Made by a program: the position numbers and the translations under genes. DNA of 64,000 bases from CAVTND01 sp963735955. GTDB lineage: Bacteria; Pseudomonadota; Gammaproteobacteria; Burkholderiales; Burkholderiaceae_F. Under the pieces are notes generated by a model. The model ran no database searches. It was not told the origin of the DNA and saw only the letters and a program-made list of their open reading frames with translations. Positions within the stretch are counted from its first letter, which is position 1. Every line of letters starts with the position of its first letter. Below are positions 51,288 through 61,280 of the stretch, piece by piece. The stretch covers positions 124,001 to 188,000 of the forward strand of contig CAVTND010000009.1 of the NCBI GenBank assembly GCA_963735955.1, given 5' to 3'.

Positions 51288-51848
51288 TCATCGTCGGAAC
51301 AGATCGGCCTCGGTCCAGCCCAGTGCTTCCAGGTCTTCGCTGCGAAAGTGCGCCTCGCTCGGCAGCAGGAACTCGTCGAGCTGCGGCGGCTTCACCGGGG
51401 TACCGGCCAGCATCGCGTGAGCCTGGCCGCGATGATGGATCTGGTGGGTCAGCAGATGCATCAGCACGTAACGTGCTCGATCGCGCTGCGTGTGATCGCT
51501 GCGGATCATTTCAATTTCGGCATCAAGCGCCGCGTCGTCCGCACGATCACACCAGGCGATCAGGCGTTGGTCAGACACGATCTGTGCGGCGGCCAGGTCC
51601 TGCATCCGATCAAACGGCGTTTCGCTCGCAAAGGCGCGCCGCATATCGGCCTCGCGGTGCAGGGCTGCGATGTAATACCAGTCGACGATCAGGATGTGGT
51701 TCAGCGTTTCCCAGAGGCTGGGAAAGAAACTCGTTCGCTTGGCCCTGAACTCGGTATCACTGAGCGACAGGCAGGCGCCATGCAGCCGGTGATTCGCCAG
51801 ACGGCTGGCGCGCGCCAGGGTGCGGAGTTGTTCGAGCAGCGTGCTCAT
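51288..51848 (-). CDS. DinB-family protein
   Basis: 186 residues, a four-helix bundle of the DinB/YfiT type. Metal-binding histidines lie in ETLNHILIVDWYY and LMHLLTHQIHHRGQ. DinB-like proteins bind Zn or Ni and some are thiol transferases; this one is uncharacterised. Confidence 0.85.
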   Translation of the reverse strand: MSTLLEQLRTLARASRLANHRLHGACLSLSDTEFRAKRTSFFPSLWETLNHILIVDWYYIAALHREADMRRAFASETPFDRMQDLAAAQIVSDQRLIAWCDRADDAALDAEIEMIRSDHTQRDRARYVLMHLLTHQIHHRGQAHAMLAGTPVKPPQLDEFLLPSEAHFRSEDLEALGWTEADLFRR

Positions 51849-51934
51849 GGTGAAGGTCTGGGAGATGAAATCCGGGGCTTGAAAGCGGTGGGGCTTGGTA
51901 ACTTGTGGGGCTTGCTGACTATGGGACTGGAACG

Positions 51935-52537
51935 TCAGGGGCTCGGCATGTCGGTGACGCCTGGTACCGCGCGGACCCGCGCCAGCCAGTCGCGTACGGC
52001 CGGAGTGCGCCCAAGATCGAAGCCGCCATCGGCGGCCTTGTGCGTATAGGCAAACAGCGCCAGATCTGCCAGTGAAAGCGACGCCCCGGCAAAGTACCGG
52101 GTCTGGGCAAGCTGCTGCTCCATCACATCGAGAGCCGCGTAGCCCTTGCGCTGCAGTTCAGGCAGGCGCGGATCATCCATTCTCTTCAGGAAGACGTGCA
52201 AAAAGCGCGCCACTGCGATCGTCGGCTCGTGGGTGTACTGCTCGAAGAACATCCACTGCAGCATGCGCGCCCGCGCCAGCCGATCGGACGGCACCAGCCG
52301 CGTGCCCTCGCCGAGATAACAAAGAATGGCGTTCGACTCGGCAAGAAATGTCGTCGCATCGATCTGCAGCACCGGCACCTTGCCATTGGCATTCATGCGC
52401 AGGAATTCCGGCGTGTGCGTTTCACCTTTCAGGATATCGATCTCGCGCCACTCGTAGGCCTGACCAAGCAGATCGAGCGCGAGCCTGAGCTTGTGGCAGT
52501 TGCCGGAGCTTGCGGTGCCATGCACGACATAGCCCAT
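51935..52537 (-). CDS. Glutathione S-transferase-like protein
   Basis: 200 residues from ATG 52537. The N-terminal thioredoxin fold has SSGNCHKLRLALDLL and the GSH-binding cis-Pro/Ser segment GKVPVLQID...LAESNAI; the C-terminal helical domain has SLADLALFAYTHKA. It overlaps the stop of the isomerase gene (TGATG), suggesting a shared role in glutathione-dependent aromatic or detoxification chemistry. Confidence 0.85.
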   Translation of the reverse strand: MGYVVHGTASSGNCHKLRLALDLLGQAYEWREIDILKGETHTPEFLRMNANGKVPVLQIDATTFLAESNAILCYLGEGTRLVPSDRLARARMLQWMFFEQYTHEPTIAVARFLHVFLKRMDDPRLPELQRKGYAALDVMEQQLAQTRYFAGASLSLADLALFAYTHKAADGGFDLGRTPAVRDWLARVRAVPGVTDMPSP

Positions 52538-53157
52538 CAGAATGGTCCTTTCGCAATCCAGCGCTCGACCTGGGCGAGCCGATCGTGACCCCAGAACATC
52601 TCGCCATCGACGAAGATCGTTGGCACACCAAACACGCCGCGCGAAACTGCCACGTCGACCTGCGACTTCAGCGCAGCCTTGATCGCCTCGTCCTTGACTC
52701 CGTCGGCCAGGCTCGTCGCATCGATGCGGCAGTCGGCAGCGATCTCCAGCACGGTCGCCGCGTCGCCGATGTCGCGGCCTTGCGCAAAATAGGCACGAAA
52801 CACGGCATGGATGAACGGCGCCACCTGGGCGGAATCCTCGCGCTGCAGCCACAGCACCGCACGCGCGGCAGTCACGCTGCCGACGGGGAACTTCGCCGGC
52901 TGCACGTAGCCCACGCCAACGTAGGCGGCGGTGCGGGCGAAGTCGCGCAGCGAGTATTTCGCCTTGGAAGGATGCTGGCTCGTCAGGGGCGCGCCGCCGG
53001 TGACCTGGAACACCGCGCCGAGCAGGAACGGCTTCCAGCTGAGCGCGCGGCCGTTGCGCGCTGCCAGTGCCTCGATCTGCTCGGATGCGATGTACGCATA
53101 GGGCGAAGTGAAGTCGAACCAGAACTCGATGAATCGAGTTTCAAGTGGCGCGGGCAT
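52537..53157 (-). CDS. 2-hydroxychromene-2-carboxylate isomerase family (kappa-class GST/DsbA fold)
   Basis: 206 residues with FWFDFTSPYAYIASEQIEAL at the N-terminus (the Ser replaces the DsbA Cys), KPFLLGAVF and GVFGVPTIFVDGEMFWGHDR. Family members use GSH to isomerise chromene carboxylates. It overlaps the upstream methyltransferase by 17 bases. Confidence 0.85.
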   Translation of the reverse strand: MPAPLETRFIEFWFDFTSPYAYIASEQIEALAARNGRALSWKPFLLGAVFQVTGGAPLTSQHPSKAKYSLRDFARTAAYVGVGYVQPAKFPVGSVTAARAVLWLQREDSAQVAPFIHAVFRAYFAQGRDIGDAATVLEIAADCRIDATSLADGVKDEAIKAALKSQVDVAVSRGVFGVPTIFVDGEMFWGHDRLAQVERWIAKGPF

Positions 53158-53959
53158 GTCGGCCTTCCTCCATCAGGCGGCCAAAGAACAGCCGCGTCTT
53201 GTAGATGAAAGTTACGCCGCCACCCTCCGCACAGCGGTCGAACAGGCGATGCAGCGCATCGATCATCGGTGCATGCATCGGATCGCCGCGAGGTGGGGCG
53301 TAGGAATCGGACTCGACTCGCTCGACCAGGCCGGCTCGATCGAGCACCTGGGCATTGTCGAGGCTCGCTTGGCGCCAGTGCCTGCCGCCGAACACGAGGG
53401 CCATCGCCGGGGCGTGCTTGACGCCGACGTCGTCGCCTTTCCACTTCGCTCGATACTCGATGCAGTACTCGAGCAGCAGCTCGTTGTAGCCGCTCATGAA
53501 GGGCGATGCTTCATGCTGACGCGAGTTCCAGAACAAGGCCAGGGCGCCACCTGGTGCGAGAACGCGCAGCAGTTCGCGCCGGAACTCGGCATGACGAAAC
53601 CAGTGGAAGGCCTGGCCGGCGACCGCGAGATCGACCGATTCATCCGCCAGTCCAGTCGCTTCGGCGTTGCCGTCGACGGCCTGATACCTAGGAAACTCTG
53701 ACAGTGCGACTGCGCTGGCTAGGCGCATCGGCGCATTGGGCTCAACGCCCCAGACGGGCATACCTGCGCGCAGGAACGGCAGGCACGATATCCCGGTGCC
53801 GCTGCCGATATCGGCGACCGAGGCGCTCGTTGGGAGTCCGAGCTCGCGCATCAGCAGGCCGGCCATGGCATCCGGATAGTGCGGCCGCGCACGCACATAG
53901 GCATCGACCCGGTCCGAGAAGCGCTCGGTCGGATCCGCCGCCGGTGCCGATTCCATCAT
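53141..53959 (-). CDS. Class I SAM-dependent methyltransferase
   Basis: 272 residues. Motif I ASVADIGSGTGISCLPFLRA is near 46-65, followed by VWGVEPNAPMR, VDGNAEATGLADESVDLAV and FRRELLRVLAPGGALALFWN, as in the UbiE/Methyltransf_11 group. The N-terminus ERFSDRVDAYVRARPHYPDA resembles small-molecule methyltransferases. The start overlaps the dapB-like stop. Confidence 0.85.
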   Translation of the reverse strand: MMESAPAADPTERFSDRVDAYVRARPHYPDAMAGLLMRELGLPTSASVADIGSGTGISCLPFLRAGMPVWGVEPNAPMRLASAVALSEFPRYQAVDGNAEATGLADESVDLAVAGQAFHWFRHAEFRRELLRVLAPGGALALFWNSRQHEASPFMSGYNELLLEYCIEYRAKWKGDDVGVKHAPAMALVFGGRHWRQASLDNAQVLDRAGLVERVESDSYAPPRGDPMHAPMIDALHRLFDRCAEGGGVTFIYKTRLFFGRLMEEGRHARAT

Positions 53960-54753
53960 GTCAGCTCCATCACGGTCTCGAGCCCGCGATGTAGGCCGCT
54001 CAGTGTGCTGACTTGTCGGATGGCGAGCAGCGCGCCGCCGACGTAAGGCACGGCGCTGGCGCCGGCCTCGTGCTTCAGGTGCAGGCGCTGGCCGGCGGAT
54101 CCGAAGATCGCTTCGACACCGATCACGTATCCCGGCAGGCGAACCGAGTGCACCTGCACTCCGTTGAAGGACGCGCCACGCGCCTCGCGCGGCCCGCGCA
54201 TGGCGTCGAGGGCAACGCCGTGGTGTGGCGTCTTGACCTGCGCAAGTCGATGCGCGAGCTCACGCGCAGTGCCCGATGGGGCATCGACCTTGTCTTCGTG
54301 GGCGTAGTCGATCACTTCGAAGTAGTCCAGATAGCGCGCCGCAGTGGCGGCAAATTTCTGCAGCAGCACGGCGGTCAGCGCGAAGTTTCCGCAGGCCAGC
54401 ACTCCCAGGTTCTTCGCCCGCGCCACGGCATCGATCTCCGCAAAATCCGCGTCGGTAAGGCCAGAGGTTCCGATCACCACATGCGCTCCGGCCGCCAGTG
54501 CCGCCAATACATTGGCACGCGCCGAGTCCGGCTTCGTGAACTCGACAAACACGTCGCACTTCAGCGCGAGCGCCTCGGCCGCGCTCGCAAACACTGGAGC
54601 GGTCAGATGCACATCGCCGAGTGCGGCCCCGAGCGACTTGCCGGAAGCTTTGCGTGCCACGGCGGCGACCAGTTCAAGCTCAGAGGCAGCTGCGATGCCC
54701 CGCGCGAGCTCCGAGCCCGCCCATCCAGTCGCCCCAGCGAGTATTACGCGCAT
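53956..54753 (-). CDS. dapB: 4-hydroxy-tetrahydrodipicolinate reductase-like protein
   Basis: 265 residues from ATG 54753. It has the NADPH motif ILAGATGWAGSELARG, EFTKPDSARANVLAAL, GTSGLTDADF and the active-site segment YAHEDKVDAPSGTARELA, equivalent to the DapB HHxxKxDAPSGT motif but with Tyr-Ala-His-Glu in place of the His pair. It may be a second, divergent DapB; the chromosomal housekeeping gene may lie elsewhere. Confidence 0.8.
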   Translation of the reverse strand: MRVILAGATGWAGSELARGIAAASELELVAAVARKASGKSLGAALGDVHLTAPVFASAAEALALKCDVFVEFTKPDSARANVLAALAAGAHVVIGTSGLTDADFAEIDAVARAKNLGVLACGNFALTAVLLQKFAATAARYLDYFEVIDYAHEDKVDAPSGTARELAHRLAQVKTPHHGVALDAMRGPREARGASFNGVQVHSVRLPGYVIGVEAIFGSAGQRLHLKHEAGASAVPYVGGALLAIRQVSTLSGLHRGLETVMELT

Positions 54754-54763
54754 AGTGCCTCCG

Positions 54764-55909
54764 CTACAAGTTGCGGGCAATCAGCATGCGCTGGATGTCA
54801 CTCGTGCCTTCGTAGATCTGGCAGACGCGGACATCGCGATAGATGCGCTCGACCGGAAAATCGCTGACGTAACCATAGCCGCCGTGAATCTGGATCGCGT
54901 CCGAGCAGACACGTTCCGCCATTTCGGAAGCGAACAGCTTCGCCATCGCCGCCTCCTTCAGGCACGGCTGCCCTGAATCCTTGAGCGCGGCCGCGTGATG
55001 GATCAACTGGCGCGCAGCTTCGATCCGGGTCGCCATGTCAGCCAACCGGAACGCGATCGACTGATGATTCTCGATCGGCTGACCAAAGCTGGTGCGTTCA
55101 TGTGCGTAGCGGCGCGCCGCGTCGAACGCGGCGCGCGCCATGCCGACCGACTGCGCGGCAATGCCGATGCGGCCGGCCTCCAGGCTCGACAGCGCGATCC
55201 GGTAACCGCCGCCTTCCTCCCCGATCCGGTTGGCATCCGGCACCCGCAGGTTTTCGAGCAGAATCTGCGCCGTGTCCGACGAATGCTGGCCGAGTTTGTC
55301 CTCGATGCGCGCGACGGTGTAGCCGGCGGCCGAGGTCGGTGCGATGAAGCAGCTGATGCCTTTTTTGCCGGCCGACTTGTCAGTTACGGCAAAGATGATT
55401 GCGGCATCCGCATTCTGGCCGCTGGTGATGAACTGCTTGACGCCGCTGATGACCCAGTCATCGCCATCGCGCACGGCGCGCGTGCGCAGGTCGGCGGCAT
55501 CGGAACCCGCGTGTGGTTCGGTCAGGCAGAAACAACCGAGCATGCGGCCCGAGGCGAGCGGCCTGAGCCAGGCCTCCTTCTGTGAAGTGGAGCCGTAGCG
55601 CATCAGGATTGCGCAGACCGGAGAGTTGTTGACGCTGATGATGGTCGAGGTTCCGCCGTCGCCCGCCGCGATTTCCTCGAGCGCGACGGCTACCGCGGTG
55701 TAGTCCATTCCGGCACCGCCCCATTCCTCGGGAACCGCGATACCGAACACGCCGAGCGCCGCCAGTTCGCGCAGGGCTTCGCGCGGGAACGTGTGATTGC
55801 GGTCCCAGTCGGCCGCGAACGGCGCCAGTCGCTGCGCAGCAAACTCGCGCAGTGACTCCCTCAGCAGGCGATGTTCATCCCTGAGCACCGGGCTTGTCCT
55901 CGCTGTCAA
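54764..55909 (-). CDS. Acyl-CoA dehydrogenase, short-chain type
   Basis: 381 residues with GCFCLTEPHAGSDAADLRTR, ISGVKQFITSGQNAD, RTSFGQPIENHQSIAF, IQIHGGYGYVSDFPVERIYR and the catalytic-glutamate loop QIYEGTSDIQR of short/branched-chain enzymes. It probably acts on short or branched acyl-CoA. Ends 11 bases before the dapB-like gene and overlaps the start of that transcript group. Confidence 0.9.
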   Translation of the reverse strand: MTARTSPVLRDEHRLLRESLREFAAQRLAPFAADWDRNHTFPREALRELAALGVFGIAVPEEWGGAGMDYTAVAVALEEIAAGDGGTSTIISVNNSPVCAILMRYGSTSQKEAWLRPLASGRMLGCFCLTEPHAGSDAADLRTRAVRDGDDWVISGVKQFITSGQNADAAIIFAVTDKSAGKKGISCFIAPTSAAGYTVARIEDKLGQHSSDTAQILLENLRVPDANRIGEEGGGYRIALSSLEAGRIGIAAQSVGMARAAFDAARRYAHERTSFGQPIENHQSIAFRLADMATRIEAARQLIHHAAALKDSGQPCLKEAAMAKLFASEMAERVCSDAIQIHGGYGYVSDFPVERIYRDVRVCQIYEGTSDIQRMLIARNL

Positions 55910-56351
55910 CGGTAGGCGGAGGCTTGCTATAGGTCAGCCAGCTGACCCGTCGCTTGAGGACAAGCCCAATGACCGCTCCGGCCGCCAGGACACCGATCAT
56001 CAAGGGGCCGCCGCCAATGACGCCGGTCAGAATCAGCGTGTTCGAAAAGCAGCCGAACATGTTGTAGGCCGGGCACCAGGAACTGGCAATCACCACTGCC
56101 ACGGCGATCCAGGTACCAAGCCCGACCAGCACCGCGCGCGACAGGGCTTCCCGCAGGCCATCAACCCGTTCGTGCGCTCGGTGGAAGACGAACAGAGCCA
56201 GCAGCATCGACAGCAGTCCGGGCACCGCAACGAACAGGTGCGTCCTGAACCCGACTTCCTCGGCAAAGCTGTGCATCAGGGGCTCGATCACGCCAAGCGC
56301 CAGCAAGACGCAGAGTCCGAATGTCAGCGTGATGAAAAGCTGCAGCGGCAT
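55875..56351 (-). CDS. Small polytopic membrane protein
   Basis: 158 residues from ATG 56351 with four or five hydrophobic helices (about 2-25, 38-58, 75-92, 98-115, 118-137) and a charged tail ending KPGAQG. Its 3' end overlaps the acyl-CoA dehydrogenase start by about 35 bases. No family recognised. Confidence 0.7.
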   Translation of the reverse strand: MPLQLFITLTFGLCVLLALGVIEPLMHSFAEEVGFRTHLFVAVPGLLSMLLALFVFHRAHERVDGLREALSRAVLVGLGTWIAVAVVIASSWCPAYNMFGCFSNTLILTGVIGGGPLMIGVLAAGAVIGLVLKRRVSWLTYSKPPPTVDSEDKPGAQG

Positions 56352-56356
56352 CGGGA

Positions 56357-56780
56357 CTAGTCCGGACGCTCTGCGCTGCCAAGGCGCGCAGTGACTTCGA
56401 TCTCGATCTTCATGCGCGGATCGACCAGGCCGCAGATGATGGCGGTCGCAGCGGGCCGCGCGGTGCGAAACATTTCGCCAAAGATCGGCGCGAGCCGCTC
56501 GAAATCCGCTGCATTGACGAGGTAATAGTTCACCCGCACCACCTCGTCGAGAGAGCTGCCGGCCTGCGTCAGCGCCGCCTCGATGTTGCGGAAACACTGC
56601 CTTGTCTGTGCAACGCGCATCGTCTTCGATCCGCATCGCGGCATAGTCGAAGCCCGTGGTGCCGGCGACGTGCACGTAGTCGCCATCGACGACGGCGCGG
56701 CTGTAACCGGCGACCGCCTCGAAGGAAGATCCCGATGAGATCAGGCGCCGTGCGGTTGTCCGCTTGCTCGTCGTCACCAC
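56357..56780 (-). CDS. ridA: RidA-family (YjgF) enamine/imine deaminase, one frameshift
   Basis: 140 residues after removing one inserted base near 56615. It reads SFEAVAGYSRAVVDGDYVHV, QCFRNIEAALTQAGSSLDEV and FRTARPAATAIICGLVDPRM then KIEIEVTA. The Arg in TARPAA is at the substrate carboxylate position of RidA deaminases. It overlaps the following SDR gene by 7 bases. Confidence 0.85.
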
Positions 56781-57459
56781 GCCAGTTGCTCGCCTGTGTA
56801 TTTGAGAAACTTGCCGTTGAATGAATCGTTGGCGGCGGCGATCACGCGCCGCATGCCGGCTACGCTGTCGGCCACTTCGAGCGTGGCGCGTGGGCCTCCC
56901 ATGTCAGTGCGCACCCAGCCCGGATCGAAGGCCATGCAGACGACTCCACGCGGTCCCAGCTCAAGGCTGGCTGACTTCAGCACGGCGTTCAATGCCGATT
57001 TGCTGGCGCGATACAACCAGCCAGCGTTGCTGGTCGCGCGTGAAATGGAGGACATGGAACTCGAGATTACCGCGAGCTTGCCGCGCGCGGCGACCAGTGG
57101 CGGCGCCAGTCGGGGAATCATCAGCATGGCCGCGCGCACATTGGTGTGAAACACGGCGTCGAAGTCGGCCGCACTCGGCACGGTCATCGCTTCGGTCCTT
57201 GGACCGTAGAACCCTGCGCTCAGGATCGCGATATCGAGCGCAGTATCGGCCAGTCGATCCGCCGCAGCCCGCACCGCCGATTCGTCGCATACATCCAGTG
57301 CAACAGGATCGGCCCCGAACTCGTCTCAGTACTCTCCGCATCGTCTGGCTTGCGATAGGTCGCCTGGACGCGCGCGCCATCACCGGTGTACTGCCGCACG
57401 AACTCGAGCCCGATGCCGCGCGAAGCGCCGATGATCAGCACGTTGGCGGGCGTGCCCAT
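56774..57459 (-). CDS. Short-chain dehydrogenase, CsgA/C-factor-like, one frameshift
   Basis: From ATG 57459 it reads PANVLIIGASRGIGLEFVRQ (cofactor motif), then after a shift near 57325 GADPVALDVCDESAV and DIAILSAGFYGPRTEAM. The catalytic region VISSSMSSISRAT...YRASKSALNAV has the Ser, Tyr and Lys, and the C-terminus is FDPGWVRTDMGGPRA. About 228 residues. It is four bases from the LysE-type exporter. Confidence 0.82.
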
Positions 57460-57462
57460 CGC

Positions 57463-58095
57463 TCAGCGTTCAACCACCGCGAGTCGTACGGCAAGCGACG
57501 CAAACAGGCTCGCGCCGACCAGGTTCAGCGCCCGTCGCACCGTGGTATTGGCGCCGAACCGGCGAATTCCCTGCGCGAGCGCGACCAGCGCCAGCAGGAA
57601 CGCGGTGCCATTGACCACGAATATCGCGCCGAGAAACAGGAACGCCAGCGGCTTGTCCGGCGCGTCGGGCGCAATGAACTGCGGCAGCAGGGCGAGGAAG
57701 AACAGCGCCACCTTGGGGTTGAGCACGTTGGTCAGAAAGCCCTGCGCATAGATCGCGACCAGCGAGGACTGTTGCGGTTCGGGCGCCTCCGTCGCAGGCG
57801 ATTCCTGCCGCGCCGCGCGCAGCATGCCCCAGGCCAGCCACAGCAGGTAGATCGCCCCGACCCACTTGATGACAGTGAAGGCCCAGGTCGACGCAGCCAG
57901 CAGGGCGGCCAGACCGAGCGCGGCGGCAAGCGCGTGCACGATGCAGCCGCTGCTGATGCCGAGCGCTGCCGCGACCCCACCGCGCCAGCCATGACGCAGC
58001 GTGCGGGTGACTGTGTATAGAAAGTCAGCACCGGGCGTCGCATTGACCACGAGCGCGGTCACGACGAACAGGGCAAGGTCCTGGACACCAAACAT
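57463..58095 (-). CDS. LysE/RhtB-family exporter
   Basis: 210 residues with six hydrophobic helices. It carries NATPGADFLYTVTRTLRHGW near the N-terminus and NPKVALFFLALLPQF, which mark amino-acid exporters of the LysE superfamily. A second member lies at 61.3 kb. Confidence 0.88.
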   Translation of the reverse strand: MFGVQDLALFVVTALVVNATPGADFLYTVTRTLRHGWRGGVAAALGISSGCIVHALAAALGLAALLAASTWAFTVIKWVGAIYLLWLAWGMLRAARQESPATEAPEPQQSSLVAIYAQGFLTNVLNPKVALFFLALLPQFIAPDAPDKPLAFLFLGAIFVVNGTAFLLALVALAQGIRRFGANTTVRRALNLVGASLFASLAVRLAVVER

Positions 58096-58131
58096 TGACC
58101 TACCTATGCGGACTCAAGCGCCAAAGCCCAA

Positions 58132-58212
58132 CCGCCCTGTTGGAGACTTACAGGATCTTCAGCGCCAATGCTCGACCGTCCTCGTTGGAGATTCACAGGA
58201 TCTCCAGCGCAA
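58132..58212 (-). repeat. Degenerate tandem duplication at the thiolase 3' end
   Basis: Two copies of about 37 bases (58132-58168 and 58176-58212) share the core TTGGAGA-TACAGGATCT-CAGCGC-AA with about 85% identity. On the minus strand both encode ALALxIL followed by a stop, so the end of the thiolase gene appears to be duplicated beyond its own stop. Confidence 0.7.
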
Positions 58213-59375
58213 GGGCGGTTGCTTCGCCGCCGCCGATGCACAGGGCGGCGACGCCACGCTTGCCGCCCGTCTTCCTGAGCGCTCCGATCAGGGTCACGAC
58301 AATGCGTGCGCCCGAGGCTCCAATCGGATGTCCGAGCGCACACGCTCCGCCGTGGATATTGACCTTCTCGTGCGGCAGCTTGTGCTCATGCATCGCCGCC
58401 ATCGTGACGGCCGCAAACGCCTCGTTGATTTCCCACAGGTCGACGTCGCCGGACTTTCCAGCCGGTCTTGGCGAGTACCTTGTCGATCGCGCCGACCGGC
58501 GCGGTCGTGAACCAGTCCGGCGCCTGCGCATGCACGCTGTGGGCGAGCACGCGAGCCAGCGGTTTGCAGCCCATTTTGCCAGCAGTCGAAGCGCGCATCA
58601 TCACGAGCGCGGCCGCGCCGTCGGAGATCGACGAGGCATTGGCGGCGGTGATCGTGCCGTCTTTCTTGAACGCCGGTTTCAGACCGGGGATCTTGTCGAG
58701 CTTGGCCTTGAACGGTTGTTCGTCCTTGCCGATCTCGATCTCGCCGCCCTTGCCAGCGACCTTGACCGGCGCGATTTCCCAGCCGAAGCCGCCGTCGGTG
58801 TTGGCCTTGAGCGCGCGCTCGGTCGAGGCAATCGCGAAGGCATCCTGGGCCTGTCGGGTGAATCCGTACTTGCCGACACAGTTCTCGGCAAAGACCCCCA
58901 TCGCCTTGCCGCGCTCGTAGGCATCCTCCAGCCCGTCGAGCGCCATGTGATCGTAGGTCGTGACTGCGCCGTAGCGATATCCCTTGCGCGCATTCACCAG
59001 CAGGTGCGGCGCGTTGGTCATGCTTTCCATGCCGCCGGCGACAATCACATCGGCGCTGCCAGCGACCAGCATGTCGTGCGCGAACATCATCGCCCGCATG
59101 CCCGAGCCGCACATCTTGGAAAGCGTGACCGCGCCGGCCGACGGTGGCAGGCCGGCGCCCAGCGTGGCCTGGCGTGCCGGGGCCTGGCCCTGACCGGCCA
59201 TCAGGCAGTTGCCGAACAACACTTCGTCGACCGCAGTGCCGGCGATGCCGGCCCGTTCCACCGCGGCCCTGATCGCGACGGCGCCCAATTGATAAGCCTG
59301 CAATGCAGCGAAATCGCCGAGCAGCCCGCCGATCGGCGTGCGGGCGGCGGCAACAATTACGATGGGATCATTCAT
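58193..59375 (-). CDS. Acetyl-CoA C-acetyltransferase (thiolase II type), one frameshift
   Basis: 393 residues after removing one inserted base near 58460. It has VTLSKMCGSGMRAMMFAHDM (nucleophile Cys), GGMESMTNAPHLL, NEAFAAVTMAAM, HGGACALGHPIGASGARI (His) and AALCIGGGEATALALEIL (second Cys). It degrades or forms acetoacetyl-CoA and would finish leucine and fatty-acid catabolism. Confidence 0.93.
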
Positions 59376-59408
59376 CGAAACATCTCCTGAATCAGGCAGC
59401 ACCCGGAA

Positions 59409-61230
59409 TCAAGTACCCCTTTCTGCGAATTGTGATGCATAGCGTTTGCGAAAGCGGCGTTCGGGCGGGTACGGAAACACGTCTTCCAGGTAGCCGGCCT
59501 GAATGCGCTGCTTGCAGCGCATTCCAGAACTCGGGCGTCAGCAGGTCGGCGTGGTGCTTGAGAAACGCCGCGCGGATGCGGTCATCGCCGAGCAGAAAGA
59601 CGCCCCATTGCTCGGGAAACATGTCGCGCCGGTCGACCGCGTACCAGACCTCGGCAGACATTTCGTCCTCGTCATTGCGCGCTGCCGGAACCGTTGCGAA
59701 ACTTGCAGTCGGTCATGTACTCGATCTCGTCGTAGTCGTAGAACACGACGCGGTTCAGCCGGGTCACGCCGAAGTTCTTGTAGAGCATGTCGCCGGGGAA
59801 GATGTTCGCCGCCGCCAGATCCTTGATCGCATTGCCGTACTCCAAGTACCGCGTGATCGAGATCGGCGTCGCGTGGCCTCGCTCAGGTACAGGTTCAAGG
59901 GAATCATGCGCCGCTCGATGTAGACGTGCTTGATCATCAGGGTGTCGGCACCGAATTCGAGCTGGTCCGGACAGTGGGCGCAGAAGCTCCTGGATCAGCG
60001 TCGGGCGAGCAGCGCGCGCGCGGCAGCGTGACCTGCGAGTACTCCCAGCTATCGGCCATGCGGCCGACGCGGTCGTGCAGTTTCACCAGCTGGTACTTGG
60101 CCATGATCTGCGCGCGGTCGGTGTCCTTCGGGTGCGGGATCACGTCCTTGATGACCTTGAACACGTACGGGTAGGACGGCAGCGTGAACACCGTCATCAC
60201 CAGACCCTTGATGCCCGGCGCAATCACGAAGTCATCGGTCGAGTGCTTCAGATGATGCAGGAAGTCGCGGTAGAACAGCGTCTTGCCCTGCTTGGCGAGC
60301 CCGACCATCGTGTACAGCTCCGACGGTGGCTTGTGCGGCAGGATCGTGCGCAGGAAGTCCACGTAGGCCGATGGCGCTTCCATGTCGACCAGGAAGTACG
60401 CTCGCGTGAAGGAAAACAGGGTCGCAAGCTGATCGGTCGTGAACAGCGCCGTGTCCAGATACAGTTGCGCGTCGCGAATTGCGCAGGATCGGCACCGCGA
60501 GCGGTGTGATGCGGGTGCCGTTGATCACGCGGCCGACGATGTAGGCCCCCTTGTTGCGGAAGAACAGGCCCGAAAGCACCTGGATCTGGCAGTCGTAGTC
60601 CATGTGCCATGGCCGCCGGAACGCTTCGCCGCTGCGGTGCGCTTCGCCGACTGCGCGCATCAACAGGCGCAGGTCGCGTTCGACGTCTTCCCAGCGGCAA
60701 GCCAGTCCGAAGTCGATGATGATCCTGCGCAGGGTGGAGCGCAGGCTGCCATGTGCGGGGTAGTAGCTGCGGTACGACGGTGGATCCGAGTCCATGTAGT
60801 CGGTCGCCACCCCGGGCCGCACGAAGATGAACTGGTTGCGGAAATATTCCCGTTGCAACAGCTTGGTGCAGACCGAATTGAAGAAGGTCTCGGCGCACTC
60901 GGGCTGGCGGTGGTCGGCAAGCAGGGCCACGTACTGCTGCTTGACGGCCTGCCACAAGGCATCGCGCTCCGAGTCCGCCAGCGAAGCCAGGTCGAATTCG
61001 CGCTCGATGCGCGCGACCGCTTCGAGCACACGCTGGTCGTAGAAGTCGATGCGCTCGCGGGCACGCGTGCGCATCGTCTGAAAGTCGCCGTTTTCGTAAA
61101 GCGGCTTGGCCTGCTGGGCGACGTAGCGGAACAGGCGATAGTGCCGATTGAAGCCCTCGAGGATCGCATTGGCGATCCTCGAAGGCGATGGCATCGAACG
61201 GTCGAACACGACCTCGGCGACAGCAGACAT
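59409..61230 (-). CDS. aceK: Isocitrate dehydrogenase kinase/phosphatase, frame-disrupted
   Basis: About 605 residues after removing four inserted bases (sites near 60480, 59985, 59690 and 59510; others possible). Intact stretches include MSAVAEVVFDRSMPS, LEGFNRHYRLFRYVAQQAKP, REYFRNQFIFVRPG, RPWHMDYDCQIQVLSG, FVIAPGIKGLVMTVFTLPSY, YPYVFKVIKDVI and a C-terminus DVFPYPPERRFRKRYASQFA. It switches carbon between the TCA cycle and the glyoxylate shunt. Confidence 0.9.
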
Positions 61231-61280
61231 GGCCGCTATTGTGACGAAACTGACGAAACTGACGAGGCGAGCGAAAACGA

